Shown here: one piece after another, positions 21,601 through 36,600 of the stretch | Position numbering within the stretch: the first letter of the stretch is position 1 | Layout of the letters: every line of letters starts with the position of its first letter | NCBI RefSeq assembly: GCF_016802725.1 | Contig: NC_052665.1 | Location: forward strand, 16,622,501-16,686,500 | Origin: Solenopsis invicta | Taxonomy: Eukaryota; Arthropoda; Insecta; Hymenoptera; Formicidae | Reading direction: 5' to 3' | Length of the DNA stretch: 64,000 bases | Notes under the pieces: model-generated | The model's database searches: none | What the model saw: the letters and a program-made list of their open reading frames with translations, nothing else | Told to the model about the DNA's origin: nothing | Position numbers and translations under genes: made by a program

Positions 21601-24600
21601 TTACTTTAATTTATAAATTTGATATTTTGGAAAAAAGCTTATAACAAATTAATTTGTTATTACTTAAAGGTTTAACATGTAATAATAAATGACTGAAACA
21701 TCGAGTTATAATTTCGAACCTCGATTTGCATTCAAAATAGAACACTTTTATAGTTAGTATCTAAAAATTTAGCTAAACAGATCAGAAAATTATGTTGAAG
21801 TATCAAAATAATTATGTAAGGATGATAATGCTGCTGTAAAAAGTTTTGACATTCTAGCAATCAGCTTAAATGTCCAACATAAATTTTTTTAAATAATTAT
21901 TTTCAGTTTTGTATTTTAGTAAAATTATCGTTTCCTTGCATCAAATACAAAATACGATAAAAAATAACTGAAATAATACGCATTTGACAACTCTCCTCTT
22001 ATTTATGAAATAAATAATTGCGAAACAAAAATTAGCGTTCTGCTAAAGTTCGGATAGTATAATAGGTGATGCATCTGCCGCGCAAGCATTATTTTATCAC
22101 CGTATCTGCGTTACTGGAAAAGCCAACGAACTACCTATACCAAGTTTTCCCGACTGCATCTTATCGATTGCACAGCTGACGGTACATATCGGGCTACTAT
22201 CTTATCTGAAATATTCAACAATCGTGGCACAAGGCCGTGTCGTCTAATATTTCGGGCACGCCGCTGTTGGAACGGCGCAAAATATAGCGGCGCATTACGC
22301 GGAGAGTGGTTCCTTCCTGTCGACTTGTCTCAAAGGTCGTTTCGCATGTGGTGTCATGCACCTCCGCGGTGCATTACCGAATATACCGGGCGATTAAAAT
22401 ATTACGCCGGTTCCTCTCGACAGTAATTGATGCCGACGAGCCTGCGCGGAACCGCCGCTCGTTATTCAATGTCTGCTTATTCATCTGTCCGTCATTCATA
22501 CGCGAATGGGAGTGTCGGCTGACAGACGGCGAAAATCATTTTCCTCCCGATTATCGATGACAGCCTCCGTTAACAGAAATCAACTTCGTGCGCGCGACAA
22601 TGGTTTCCAGTAAAAGTCTTCTCGGCACGTATCAGATAACAATTATATTTAGTAGTGCAACTCCGTTTAAGATTCAAAATAATTTTATTTTTATCACACT
22701 TCTGTATCACACGCAAAAATTTCATTACTTTGTTATCAGAATTTATATCATTTTTATCGTAATTCACAGAGGAAAGACGAAAGGGGAGAGACGTGGCAAA
22801 TCAATTCTGAGCTAATCGATAGACGCATTTATCTCCATCTGCAAAAAAAAAGAGAGGGCAGAGTACGAAGTTGCCGAGCAAATAATTCAGCCTCCACGTG
22901 AGCTTAGCAACCGGGTCACGGCAATGCAAGGTTGCGCGAATATATCTTTTTTTTTTCTTTTAATGCGTGTCGCGTTTTGCACAGGTCTGTTAAACACGCT
23001 GATTGTATAAATGTGCAAAGGATATTATATACTGCTTACCTCACGGGTGTTACGACAGAGAGAAAAATTGCTTGGAAGACTCGGCAAGCGTTTGTGAAAT
23101 GACAAGTATTTTATATATAAATTTTAATTTTTTAAAAAGCATTTGATACATTTTAATCCACTTTCTAATTAAATTTATATCGAGAAGATAATATGTGCGA
23201 CTAGTTGAAGAATTTGTAATTGAAAAAGGAGTGTCAGTAAATCGTTAAGCAGTTTATGTGAGAGAATTACAGAAGTTCAAATATTTATATTCAACAGTCA
23301 AATAATATTAAAAATGAGTGACGTTTTACTCTCGAGATTTTCAAATGAAATAGTCAGAGGGCACGGTAACAAATGCAGACTTTAATCCAGACATTTCGGC
23401 ATCATTTTGGACTATCCTCAGCATGTGAAAAATAGAAATTTTGATGTCGATTGAAAACCATAGCGAAAGAGTTGTTCAATGTTACTCTATGATGTCCACT
23501 CGCAGTAACAAACTGGTTCGACATTTCACAGTATCGACTAATAAAACAAGTTCGTCATAGAATATTTAATTTTACACAAATTATGGAACCGTCCGAAAAT
23601 TACTTAAAGATGATAAGCTTTTTAAAAATACGTTTCTATTAACTGAATTAATTACATCTGCAACACTAATTTAATAAACATTTAATACTATGGTACACTG
23701 ACGACACTGAGTCATCTGATGTAATTAATTCAGTTTTACGAACGTTTTTTTTAAAAAAACTTGTCATATCTTTAAATAATTTTCGCACGGTTCATAATTT
23801 GTGTAAAATTAAATATTCTGTGACAAACTTGTTTTGTTAATCGACACTGGAATGTCAAACCAGTTTAACACTACACAAGTGGACACCATAGAGTCACACT
23901 GAACAACTCCTTCGCTATGAAGTTTCAATCGACATCTAAAATTTCTGTATTTCACTTGCTGAGGATAGTCCCAAATGGTACCGAAAAGTCCGGATTAAAA
24001 TAAAGTCTGCATTTCAAAGAGAAATAATTTGCGCGGCGAACTTATTACCGCATTACACTCTCATCAGCCATGTGATTATTTTATTTAAATATTAAAAACA
24101 TTAACAGCTAGCAAGGCTCGCCAGGTGAATAGCTATCGTTGCTCCTGCTGTGCAGGATGTAATACGAATTTTTACGTCTGTTTAAATGCCATGAATATGT
24201 AGTGAAATAAACGCTTATGTAAGATTCTAATAATTAATCAATATCCGACACGTTCTAGACGCTGAATAGATAATTAAACACCCAATCATTCAAAAGGTGC
24301 TTAACAACGATGACGTATGCCACCGTAATTATTGCTGCACATTCGAGATCTCATAAAGAGTCGCTTTATAGCGAACCGTTAAAATCGTAGTAAACTTAAG
24401 CATCAAATTCGCATTACTAGATACAATAATATCGTATTTTCTCTCTGTACTCCGCGTGTAAAACATGAGAAACATTAGCGGGCCTAATAAATCGCGAACG
24501 CCATTTAAAGGAAAGACGAGTTAGTTTTGCCTCTCCGCGAGACGACTTACCTCGAACACACCTGATGTAATTGTTGAACTCCTTTTGCAGTCTGTTGGCG

Positions 24601-27600
24601 GAATTCTGCTGCCTCGTGAAGTTCTGCAGGTGCTCGTCGAATATATCGTCCGCGGTTCGATCGACCTTGCCCAGATTCTGAAGAAACTGCAACGAGAAAA
24701 AGTTCAGTTTTTAGCCATTCGCCTTTATGCATTAATCATTGGCATGATCTACGTGTTTCGATCCGAAGTGTACGAAACTAATGCGATAATTTTAAACAAA
24801 TTATAATATATAATAATGGAATATATATATGTATGTATATATGTATATGCTGTACAAAGGATACGTAATTTAAAAACGAATCGCGAAAGGTTCATATAGA
24901 AGAACAAAGCCTTTAGACAATGCTCCTATGAATGAATAACGGAATAGTTCGATAAAATGCTCGTGATTTATTGAATCATCGCATATTCATATAATCGGGC
25001 AAAGCTTTCTAACGAAGTTGAATGAAACTCGGATACGTGTGTGTAAATTTTTGTGTGGGTTTTTTCCAACAAACGTTAGCCTGGCAAAAGTGTAAAGTAT
25101 CTGCTTATAAAATGCTCAATTTGTCTTCCTCAAGCTTTTCAATCAGTATTGAAAGCAATTTTGAAAATGACTTTTTAAATATATGTGTTTTACTCTTTTT
25201 ATCCCAAATGTATTAATTTCTAACATAAATTATCATTTTCGAACGGAGCGTTATAACTTTGTCAGGTATTCAAATACTAATACAATTTTCTCGTGATTGC
25301 TGTGGTTTAAATATTATGATAAAGCCGTAAGATAATATCCAAGTGTTAATATTAAATATTTGAAGCATCCTTTCATTAAAATAGTTTTTGTTGTCTAAAA
25401 AACTATTTATATGTCAATATTTTTGTTAAAGGGAAAGTATTACGATTTACGGCAAGTAAAATCTTCACACTCGTGTAAAACCTTCACGAGCATAGATCAT
25501 ATGTATACCCACATATGTATACCCACGAATATATTTCTCGTGGTTGACTACAATGCGGGTAAACGTATGACTATCGCAAATGAGGCCTTTGAACCGCGCT
25601 CGTCACGAAACGATAAACACCGCCTGCATTATCATCGCATCGTGTGGAAGATCTAGTGATAATCGCGCGGTCTTGTACTGCACCTGTTATTTAAACTTCA
25701 ATTAATATTATCTCAGGGACATTAAGCGCATTAATATAAAAATTTCATTATAAAGAACATCAGGTAGCGCATATTTGTTCCAAGCAACAAAATATTTAAA
25801 ATGGATTTATAAACATTTTATAAATCTATTTATGGCATTGATAATAGTGCATAAACATATATTAAACCTTACGAATTCACTCGTAAAATAAAATGTTAAT
25901 GAATAGATAAAAATAATAATTTTGTCAAGTTGCGTGCAAATAATTTTAGTTTTTGCGTTATTTTTTCGGCCTCTCGTGCCATATTAGTAAAGAAATCTAT
26001 CGCAGCCACCGTACTCCACTGCCATTGTTATCGGCAATAAGGCGCGACGTTGTGAAAGGATGCGAATGATGTAACAATAGCTCGACCGCGGAGAAATTTC
26101 ACGCGGGGAATGCCATCCGTCGAGTTCGATTTTCATTTAGCTGCGTGGCACCTGTGCGATCTTCAATGGCGGAAAAGAAGTCGCACCTTCGAGAAATTAT
26201 CTAGAGGAGCTACGTGATCGGAAAACTCATGGAAATTTTGTCGAACCTTAGATTTCGAATCGAACCACCGATTTATCTATATAAATGTACAAAAATAGAA
26301 AGATTATGTATATCTTAGATTTGTTTAAGATCATATCTTACATGGAAGTTTATATTTAAGAGGTACTTTACTTCACATTTATTTTATTATTAAATATTAT
26401 ACAAAAGAAATTTTGTATTCTTCATTAGCGCTAGTTTTAAAAGTAATGAAATATCTGAGATTAGATCTAAAATCGTATCTTACCTTGAAAGAAAAAAAAT
26501 TCATAAATTTTAATAAATATTTATTCGAATAGTGCTAATGAAATATTTATTTATAGTACATAAATATTTACTCTATAAGAAAAAATGATACTTAAATTAA
26601 ATTAATCTTGTGCTGAGTAAACATATATTGGTATTTAATTAATATATATTGGTATTTAATTAATATTTCATTAGTATTACTATTCGAATAAATATTTAAT
26701 CTAATTTGGCAATTTTTCCTCAGTGTACATAAAAACACATTAAAAATTAGATTATTCTATTATTAGTGTCAAGAAAATTTTCGCAATTTTTATTATCAAT
26801 ATTTTTACTATACTCAATAAGAAAAAAATTAACTCGACTAAACTGGTTGTTGACTAAACTAAATTTTTCGACTTGATTAAAATTTCTTAAATTCAAACAT
26901 TTATATATTTAATTTAAATACATAAATACTTGTTGAATTGTAGAAAGAGCATCCGCAAAAAGGGTGAATTTTTTGCCCGTTTTTCAGTCCTCGATTTTGG
27001 AATCGAATTTTATGTAAAAAAATAGCTTATGATGAGACATTGATCAACAAAACAATTTAGTCAAATTAACAATTTTTTTTCAATGTAGAAAAAATGGTTA
27101 ATTAAGTATTTCATTAGAAATAGTGACGACGCATTTTTATAAAACAAGCTGTTCAAGACGTGCACTATGAATTTTCACAGATTCGCAATTCAATGCATTT
27201 TTTTTTTTTTTGTTATTTTCCATATTAAATACTGAATATCATCTCGAGCCCCCTTCTTTTTGATAAAACAGCTTGATATTATATACTTCAAGGATTATGA
27301 ATTAAAGTAAAACGCGAAGAAAAAAAAAGCTGCCGGCGCCCATGTCGACTATCTCTCTCTCTTGGGCTGGGCCAGAAATCAAAGACTGGAACGTCCGTGA
27401 TGGAAATCGCGAGTCGGCCATTGCGTAACCACCTTTATCGCTGACTGACTGTTCGCGAAGCCGGTGATCTGTCCGCGGAGGCGAGAGGTACGCCGACCTT
27501 CTGCTATACATGCAGATCGTCCCGTCGAGCGGGAGACGAGAGGAGATCGCGTGTGACGCGTTGTATCATCCAGTAATTTCCGTTCACTAGTTTCCCGAGA

Positions 27601-30600
27601 ATTAATCGCGCCGGTTACATGTGGTACGACTCTTGTAAACCCAGTGAGTCGGAACGACACACATCGAACTAGTTCAAGCCTTCGTTCACTTTAACCTTCC
27701 GTCGTCTAGCGCGACCTCGAATGGGCATTATCGCAAATTTGTAAATTGCGAATGATTTACATGCAACAAGTATCGCGCCAGATGCATCTGCATTCAGGGC
27801 GAGAACGACATGATTAATCATTTAAAAAAATTTTCAAAATTAATCTCTCATCGCAGCTGCAACGTTAATTACGGAATTCACTTTAATTACTTTTATTCGA
27901 CGAAAATAGCAGCTAATAAAGTGCATGTGTTGCACGCGTCCGGCATTTCGCCTGTTATCAGAGGCATAAACGTTTAGATTAATTCTTTCAGCCGTCTCTA
28001 TAGCGTTATTAAAGCCGGTTAACCCGCGCAACGATGTTATTTATTGCCTGATACGTGGCTTATTCTATTATACAATGACCATTTATGAAGAAATAATATT
28101 TTGCACGGAGGCACAAAATGCAGGGTTAAAAAACTCCATTGAATTTTTCTGATTTTAAATAATAAATAATATAAACGCAGTAATAATGATGTGTTGTTTT
28201 CGCAATTATACGTAATTAGCGAGATAAAATACGAAATCAAATTTTAATAGGAATCGAATCGCGACAGGTTTATAAGACTTGGGTTCGGTCGCTCAAGAGT
28301 GAGAGATTAATCCTATTAACTCGTTCGTGCACTTTCAGGTCAAGATCATCACGTCTGCCATATATAATTTTCTCGTTGCAACTTTAAAGGCACTGTTCGT
28401 TGCTACGATTTCTATCTCGCTCCATAAAATTAAATAGCACCGAGGCTCCACTTTAAATGAAAGGGGTTACGCTGCGTGTACATTATTAAAAAAAAAAGTT
28501 GATAGAAAAAAATTCGGATTAAACAGCACCGTATCTATCTTGATAAATCGCCTTGTCGCTCGTAGAGCTCGAATGCTAAAACATTTAAATTACCGGACGC
28601 GTCGAGTAACGAGATATACTCTGTGTATGATATTCGGACAAAGAGAGGAAAAAAGAAGATTAGAGCGACGTATCATCAGCATTAAAATGTCAGTTGTTTT
28701 CGATATATGATCCTTTGTGAATCACCAACCATAGAGAACGTGCCCTCATCGCGAGATAAGCCCCGGGCAAGACCGCGTATTAGCGGAGCAACAAAAATAA
28801 TAATGTTATCAGAGTGAGTCACGGCGATACCGCGAAAAATTTTGTCCCGCAAGTTATACTTGCAGATGCAGCAAACATATAGTAGATATACCACATCCTA
28901 TTGACTATACGGTATATCGGCTATACCGTTACGCATCGCGATACTTGTTTCGTGAAATATTTGTTTTATGAAAGAACGCGAAAACTCGTTACCGCGCAAA
29001 AAGTACGCATGCGGTATAATCAAAATATGCTAATTGTTTTCGAGTCTAGTCTAAGCCGAAGCGTGAAGTTTACATTTACATTTCTCCCCAATGTGTTCAC
29101 GAGGATCATTTAAATTCCACGAAAATCATGTCTTGCGTGTGAAATGGGCCGCGATTCTATTGCAATCTCTATGAGCCGAGATTAATGCATGCAACGACCC
29201 TGATTGGCGGGGTATTGATAGACGTTAAGCATCGCGTCACCGGCAAGACCCACTGCACGAGTGTCCGATGTTTTTACCAGTCCGAGACACACGAAGCACG
29301 ATTTTTGTCACGATTCCGCGCGCCTTCGTACCGTTATCCGGTTAACGTAATCCCCGTTCGATACCTTGTAACAGGTGAGAACGAAGACTGAACCCGTTTA
29401 CACGCGTAGCCGACTTGTATAAATTATTAATACAACTCGCATACGCCTTGCAACTGTAAGAGAACTCAGTATCGAGACGATATAAACATTTTATCAATTG
29501 CGTAATTGTTATAAAAAAAAACCTACGCGGTTTCTAAGTATCTAAAAATTTGCCTGGCTACACTGAGGGAAAAATTATTAAATTTATAGTACTAATTAAA
29601 TATTCGATAAATGTAAATGCATACTTAGCACAAGAACCATTGACTTAATGTAAATCTCATTTTTCCTTATAAAACAAATATTTATGTGGAGTAAGTAAAT
29701 ATTTCATTAGCACTCGGATAAATATTTATTCAAATTTAAGAATTTTTTTCTCAATGTATAGATCTGATGATATGATAATTTTATTAGATCATTAAAACGA
29801 TTAGGTAGAATGCTCAAACTAGTTGCTAAAATGTCAAAACATTTTGCAACGCTGCTCATTATACTTAAACGCCTTTCATAATTTTTTGAACAATCTGACA
29901 AAAATATTTTCTGCATCCAGCCAAATTTTTAGGTACTTTAGAAAAAAAAAAAACCGTTCTTTCCGTGTGCTAAATTCAGTAAATTTTGCAAATTCTACAG
30001 ATGTCCTAAATTCTAAAGGTATTACGAGTTTTTTTTTGTCAACCTTGTTAACAGACATTCCACAAACGTCAAATTATTGAGAAATTCCTCTCAACAACTC
30101 CGCCCGATCGGCGGTAACTAATCAGCACTCAATTGCGCCGCGACTCTGAAAACTTTTTTTTCGAGACATTATCCTCGACAGCCAATTACTCGGTGCTTCC
30201 GGCGTTTTCTGTATAAATAGGAAAACTTTCTCCCGTGCGATAGGTAACGCGCCTAACGGGAACACGGAAGATTCCTCATCGTGACTCGTTCGACTCTTAC
30301 GTCTTGCATCCCGAGAGAATTTACTTAAAATTCTGAGCCGGTTTTCCGGCGCGAATTTCTATTCTTGTCTCTACTCAATTTTCCAGGTGCTCGACGCGAA
30401 GGCAGAGTGTACAGTACACTTGTATAAGTACACGCCGTGAATTAAATTATTTTGTAATAAGAATAATGCACAAGCCAGAATTTTCTTGGAAAGAACATAC
30501 AGATAGTTCTTTTTTTTGCTTTACATTAGAAATGTGTCTAATCAATCTAAATACCTCGGAAGACTTAATCTGCGCCTTGTACGGACGTGCAAGCGTGTTG

Positions 30601-33600
30601 AAATGAGAAATAAAATATTATAAAGATAATGAGGGTAACGAATTCTTTTACTTTCTTTTAATTCTTCTACATCTATTACCGGCAGCTGAAAATAGGCACT
30701 CGCAATGATCAAGCATGGAACGTGACCAATTACAGCTATCTTGCTACTTGGTACATTCGCGTATAGACTTCACGTGTGTAAGTGATGATACTAATTGGTA
30801 TAGTAATGTTAATTAATACTGATGACATATATAGATAGCATTAGAAAAAAACTAGAATTCTGGGCTTTGAAATTAGAGCTGCATTTATGTATCCTATAAA
30901 AATGATTCTTCGAAGGTTCACAGCTTTCTTTCGCCAACAAGACTACTTTAGCAACAACAATGAAAGTAACGACGAATTGGCAGTTGTGTACCGAGACGTG
31001 CTTCGGGGTGCTGTATTTTTAATAACGCTGGTTCCAAATCTGAACGGACCCGGACGTGTCGCTTCCGAAATAGATGTGGTGGTCCTCTCTCGGCTTTATT
31101 AATAGTCGAGCAGATGACGCGAATGTGCCGTTGCATCGCTATTATTGTGCCATCCTATGGCCCCGTTTCACCACTTGCTGCTGTTCACATTGTGCTACGA
31201 GAGAACCATTGTCGTAGAGATAGTGTTATACAGGAAAAAAAGTACAAAGTAATGACAGCCGCGAGCGAAAATTATATAAATCAAACTTATGATAGATAAG
31301 AGAAACGACTGAATTTCTCTTCAAGTGTAACTTTGTCATATAAAGTTACTAAAGTTTCTGTATTGAAGACGTATTGAAGATTGCTTTTGTAAGATTTACA
31401 AAAGTAATCTTCGATACAGAATATTTATTAGCTAAAGTTAAATAGCTAAAAGATAACAAAGTATTTTATTTTTAATTATAATTAAAAGCACTTTTTCTAC
31501 TTTGACGTATATAACAGTTTTAAACACAACTGTTAATGAAATAATAATTCGCGACCAGCAATTGCCATTAATATTTAACGCGAATCCCATAAAATACCAT
31601 GATGTAACGTATGCAAAATATGGCGCTAGCTAGCTGTAAAAGACGTGGGCCGATTCCATGATAGGTGACCCATTAACGAAAGTGACGAAGCTTTTCCAGG
31701 GTCGCGACGAAGGAGCGGAGCGAACGAGTCTTTTTTTGGCGTTTCGCGGATGGTGTTCTCGGCCGGAGCCGTGCGCGGAACCAGTCGCGGAGACCACCAG
31801 GAAGGAACGAGAGGAGTCGGAATGTTGGCGCGGGGTTCGGACATCAACCTCTCGGGCAGTCGGCCCGCCGTTCGCCACGAGCGGCCAATCCGGCGCCCAT
31901 CGGCGAACGGTAATTCGTGCCCGTACATGCGTACACGACCCACAGCTTGAACCCTTTCTCGCTCCTCAATGAGAGGAGGAAAGAGAGAGACGTATAATAC
32001 AAGTACAACACTTTTTCCTCGTGCTTAAATACCCAAGTACTGCTCTCGTACTTAAATAAGTAAGCATTTCTGCTGTGGCATAAATAAATATTGTCTACAC
32101 ACATGTTCATAACGGAAGCTCATTTCGAGACATTGAATTAATATTTGTATTAATATTTAGTACAGTCTGTTTATACTTTGCAAGTTTCGCAGGAGGCTAT
32201 ACATTTATTTTTCACCTCAAAAGATAGATTGTGAAATTTACTTGAATATGCTATTCTCCAATTTCGTAATGTATAATTTCGCGTTCGCGTTTTGTCCCTG
32301 AAATGCTCGTCCGAAACTTGCGCTGCCACGAAGTAGAAGTGCATAATGGCAGGACGGATGCAGTAAATATGTGGTCAAGGGCTGCCGATTGAATGCACAT
32401 TATGAAATACTGAAATTGCAATCTCTGACGAACTAGCGACATAATCTGTCGTAAGGTCCGTGATCAATGTAAAATTAATGTGTATGCACAGAAAATATTC
32501 CGCGTGAAGCTAAAGGCATTACTATACAATTTTCTTTGTACGTTCTACGAAGGAAAAAAATTATCTCTGCTCTCTGCCATTCATACTTGTACAAATTTAT
32601 TTAAAATTAAACAATATGCGTTTACATTGAATCTCATTAATTCACATAATTCACATAGGCCACAACATGCGAAGATACCGAGGAGGTTAATACTAAAGAT
32701 CAATGATTCGCTAATAAGGCTGCGATTTTGCACGCAAAATTATTATACGCGACTCGAGTGCAACATTGATATATAACAGAGCGATGTTACAGAGCTTATT
32801 GCGTCGCCGTAAATCTTACAGTTACGTCTTAATGGTGGCATTACTACTGGCTGTTAGCTAATTATATTTTGCCGGGTGTCTAAACCCGATATTGTAGGTC
32901 AAGACGGGAATTTTACGAGCACTTTGTGCACACCGTTAGAAAAAAGAAACGGTGCGAGGAATACGACGTCTGTACGGGGCGGTTACAGCCGGTTGCAACT
33001 GGTGCATCGCGACATGCATCTTGGAATAATATCGTAACATGAGTTTATTACACAGTTATTATGAGAGAACCGCATTACATATTATATTCCCTTAGAATAA
33101 ACAAAATATACGAGCAAAATATATAATTTTATATGATAAAATGGCAATTTCAATTAATGCCACAGGAAACTTTGAATCTCCATATTGTATATGTTATACG
33201 AATAGAGGAGGGAATTAAATAACGCATATTATAAGAGTATTGTGATAAATAAAGCGGATTTCCTTTTCTAACAAAAAATTAGATACCCAAACACCGTTTC
33301 GCTTTTAATATTATATATCGCAGCAACTAATCAACGAATTGAAATTCTGCTATTGCGAAATCGTATAAAGCAGCGAGATACTTATTTACGCAATTATCAT
33401 ATCAACATTTGTATTTTTCCTTTTCTAGATCGGAATTAAAAGTATGCCATTGCAAGATCGACAAAAAGCAAGATACAGAGAGAGGAGAAGGAAAGAGCGC
33501 AAAGTGAACGGACTTTGAGTCCTGGTATTCGGATCATAGCTCGTGTGATGATTTTTACATTTTACGAGAGTCGATCTATCGACCGAAACGAAAGGCGTCT

Positions 33601-36600
33601 CGCCGAGTCGATTTTGCGTGTAAAAAAACACAATGATCCAAATTACTATCGTTGCTAACTTGCGAACACTTACGAATAAGTGAATCAAAATGATAATTGC
33701 GTAATGATGTAAGGCGCAATATCGAGTGGCGACGTTATCAAATTTATGGAGGAAAAAAATTGATTTTAGATATGCGTTTATCAAACAATTTTTTCAATTC
33801 TAATCTCTTTAATAAAGAATAGATACACTTTCGAGATACGCGATAGATAATGATCATGGCAACGCCCACAAATTCAATCAAATTTCGTTACACCTAAAAA
33901 CATCGATACTCGTTATAACGGAATTTTACTGTAATTCGTTATAACGGGATTTCTGGCAAGACATTTTGCGGGATGAGGCCGCTCTAAATTTACACAGCAA
34001 CCGTATTGCACATGCTGAATCCCAGGTTGCAACTGCAACGTTGTTGGCCGTGCACCAGATCGCTTGATATACACACCTATGGAAGCTTAACGAAAACCGA
34101 GAAGTAACTATAAGGGGTTTCCCCGAAATATATTGCTGCCCTCCAATTTACAATTTATACTGGAGAAACGCGGTCATATATTAGTTCAATTTTAGCAAAA
34201 GAGAAATTATCTCGTTTTTTTTTTATATATAACCTAATTTAATAAATTTATATATCACTCTATTTCTCAAAAATACGTGAAAAAAAATATATATATAAAA
34301 TCTTGCAAGACATCTTTGGAAACAAAGTTGCGGATGTCAAACTATTAGTTTAAGCTTATATCGCAACAATGCTTTGAAATATACGCATCGTCATTAGATG
34401 TTCATTAATTTTCGTTTCACACGCATACACAGAAGCGCGTAATTATATAATGCAATATTTATGTTGGAAATATATTGTGACGGTGACTAGTATAGTTGGC
34501 TATCGCTTGGCGTTGCCTAGTTTTTAACGTGATGGCATTTACAACGGAGATATAAAGATACAGGCGTGCCGTTATCGTCCTTGCGAAGGAGCTGCATTCA
34601 TACAGCCTCTCCTTTCTTTCTCACCTAGTCCAGGCATCCCCCCGGCTGGTTGAGCTAACGGAACCATTCGGATGTTTAGCCCGTCTCGAGCTGAAACCGG
34701 CCGAAGCCGGTAGAGAGAGACGGAGCGATACGAGGAATGCCGAAACAGCTGATCGATTACTTGGCCTCTTAAAAGGCAGATACGCTTAAATTTAATATGG
34801 TTGGGTACTGTTAGTCAGTCTGTATCCAAATACCACTTCGAATATCGATAGTTGCATGCGATTATGAGGAATTTGTCGTAAAAACTGCATCTCTAATGCT
34901 GAAGATAAAATGATATTCTTCATGGTACGTTGAGAGATTTCTTTGACGACGCGTTTCAATACTTCTAATCAAATAAATCAATCCAATCGCAAGTTAAATT
35001 TTGAATTTTTTATTTAACTATTCGATTCTGTGCATTCGTCTGTGCAAAATATTTTTAAGAAAATGTAAAATGTGTACGTCAATCATGAGATCCTGAGATT
35101 AAGTTATTTAGCTATTATGTCACGGGTTAACTAACCCAGTTGAGAGATTTCATAGCTCGCCGTCTTTTACATATAATTATGGCAAGCGAGTCCTCGGAAT
35201 GCTACTTAGACAATAAGAATGGGTGGCACTCGTTAAAGTGGTGGCTGTTGTAAGGGAGACTGGCACGTGTAGAATTACAACATTGCGCAGGTAGTAGACC
35301 GAACGACCTTACATTACTAGACACACGTTCGTTCCATTGACACCAAAGTGTATGTTTCTACCTCGTTAATAATCGGATTCTGCTGAGCGCAATGCGCGCG
35401 TATCCGATCTCTTAATTTTTTGGAATGGAATAATACACGGGATCTCCCCTGAACTTTCCTAAAAAACTTTACGGATTCTAATTAATTTTGATTCTTGTCG
35501 AAAAATAAAGTCAATTCTAGAAAGAACTTGTTTCCATAATTTCTCGACATTTTGTAAAAATGTAAAAACATATTTTGTTTAATGTAAAGACAGTTTTAAT
35601 CATTTCTGTAAATCGTAAAGATGTCTGATAAAAAATAAAGTCGACGTTGCTCAGCTAATTTATTAAGAAAATTATTATGTTAATTACTCATGGATTGAAA
35701 TTGATACAACTTAACAAATTTATTTTGCAATATATTGTACTATAATTCCTTTATATTATAAATTCCTTGTAAAATTAATAAATTCAAGTTCCATTTAACC
35801 TACTTCTTTTTTTTTTGATAGACAGATCTGTGTATTTTCAACACACATTATACACTGTACATTAGCATAATACGGTGCCACCAACGCACTGTATGCTAAT
35901 CGAGCAGGTAATAGATGACTGCCGTATTAGGTACGACGAAGTCGCAGGATGATGCTTATGAAATCATCATGTATAACTGGTACTTATTTGGTTTCCGAAT
36001 TGTGGCAAAACCTTTAACATTTCCTTGTACCAACAAATGTGAGCGTGTAATGACAGTCATTTGTAATTACACGCGTGATGACAGTCGCGTGTGCGCGCTT
36101 TAATTAAGCGCTTATAATTATAGAACTCGTCTTATTTAACATCAGCCAAGATAAATGTAAACGTTAAAAATATTGTTATACGATCAGCTTAAAATGTTAG
36201 AGAAAGTTCAATACAATTGGACAGTTTAATTTTTTAATTTATTACGAATTAGTAAGAAAATATTATTTCCTGCAATGCGACTTTATTCGCGTTGCACAGT
36301 TCGTTCGTTATAAAAGACGCAATTAATTGTACGAGTAATTAAACGAGTACGATATAACATCGCCATTTTAATAATCGCATAACAACGAGGATTAGCGTCT
36401 ATTTTTAAATTAACTTCTTAAAGTATTATGTAACAGATTAATGTGATATCAAGATTGATTGTCTCATGGCAATGTACGTACTTAAAGCATCATTGCGATA
36501 ATCTCTTTCTATTGTCTTGGCATCGAGAACTTTCATTCCAAAGATGACTAATCAATTGCAAAATTTAAAATAGATTTCAAATAGATTTGAAACGTAATGT

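Larger units (their letters stand above)
18444..24550 (-). other. Amphiphysin intron 2 (6.1 kb)
   Basis: No genes were seen. It holds a CpG-dense patch at 19,640-20,120, a TIR element at 19,114-19,360, a 36-bp tandem duplication at 20,589-20,661, three dispersed repeats at 20,640-21,215 and 21,765-21,975, a second CpG-dense patch at 22,030-22,570 and a foldback palindrome at 23,371-24,014. ORFs of 60-100 codons in the CpG patches have no domain signal. Confidence 0.85.
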
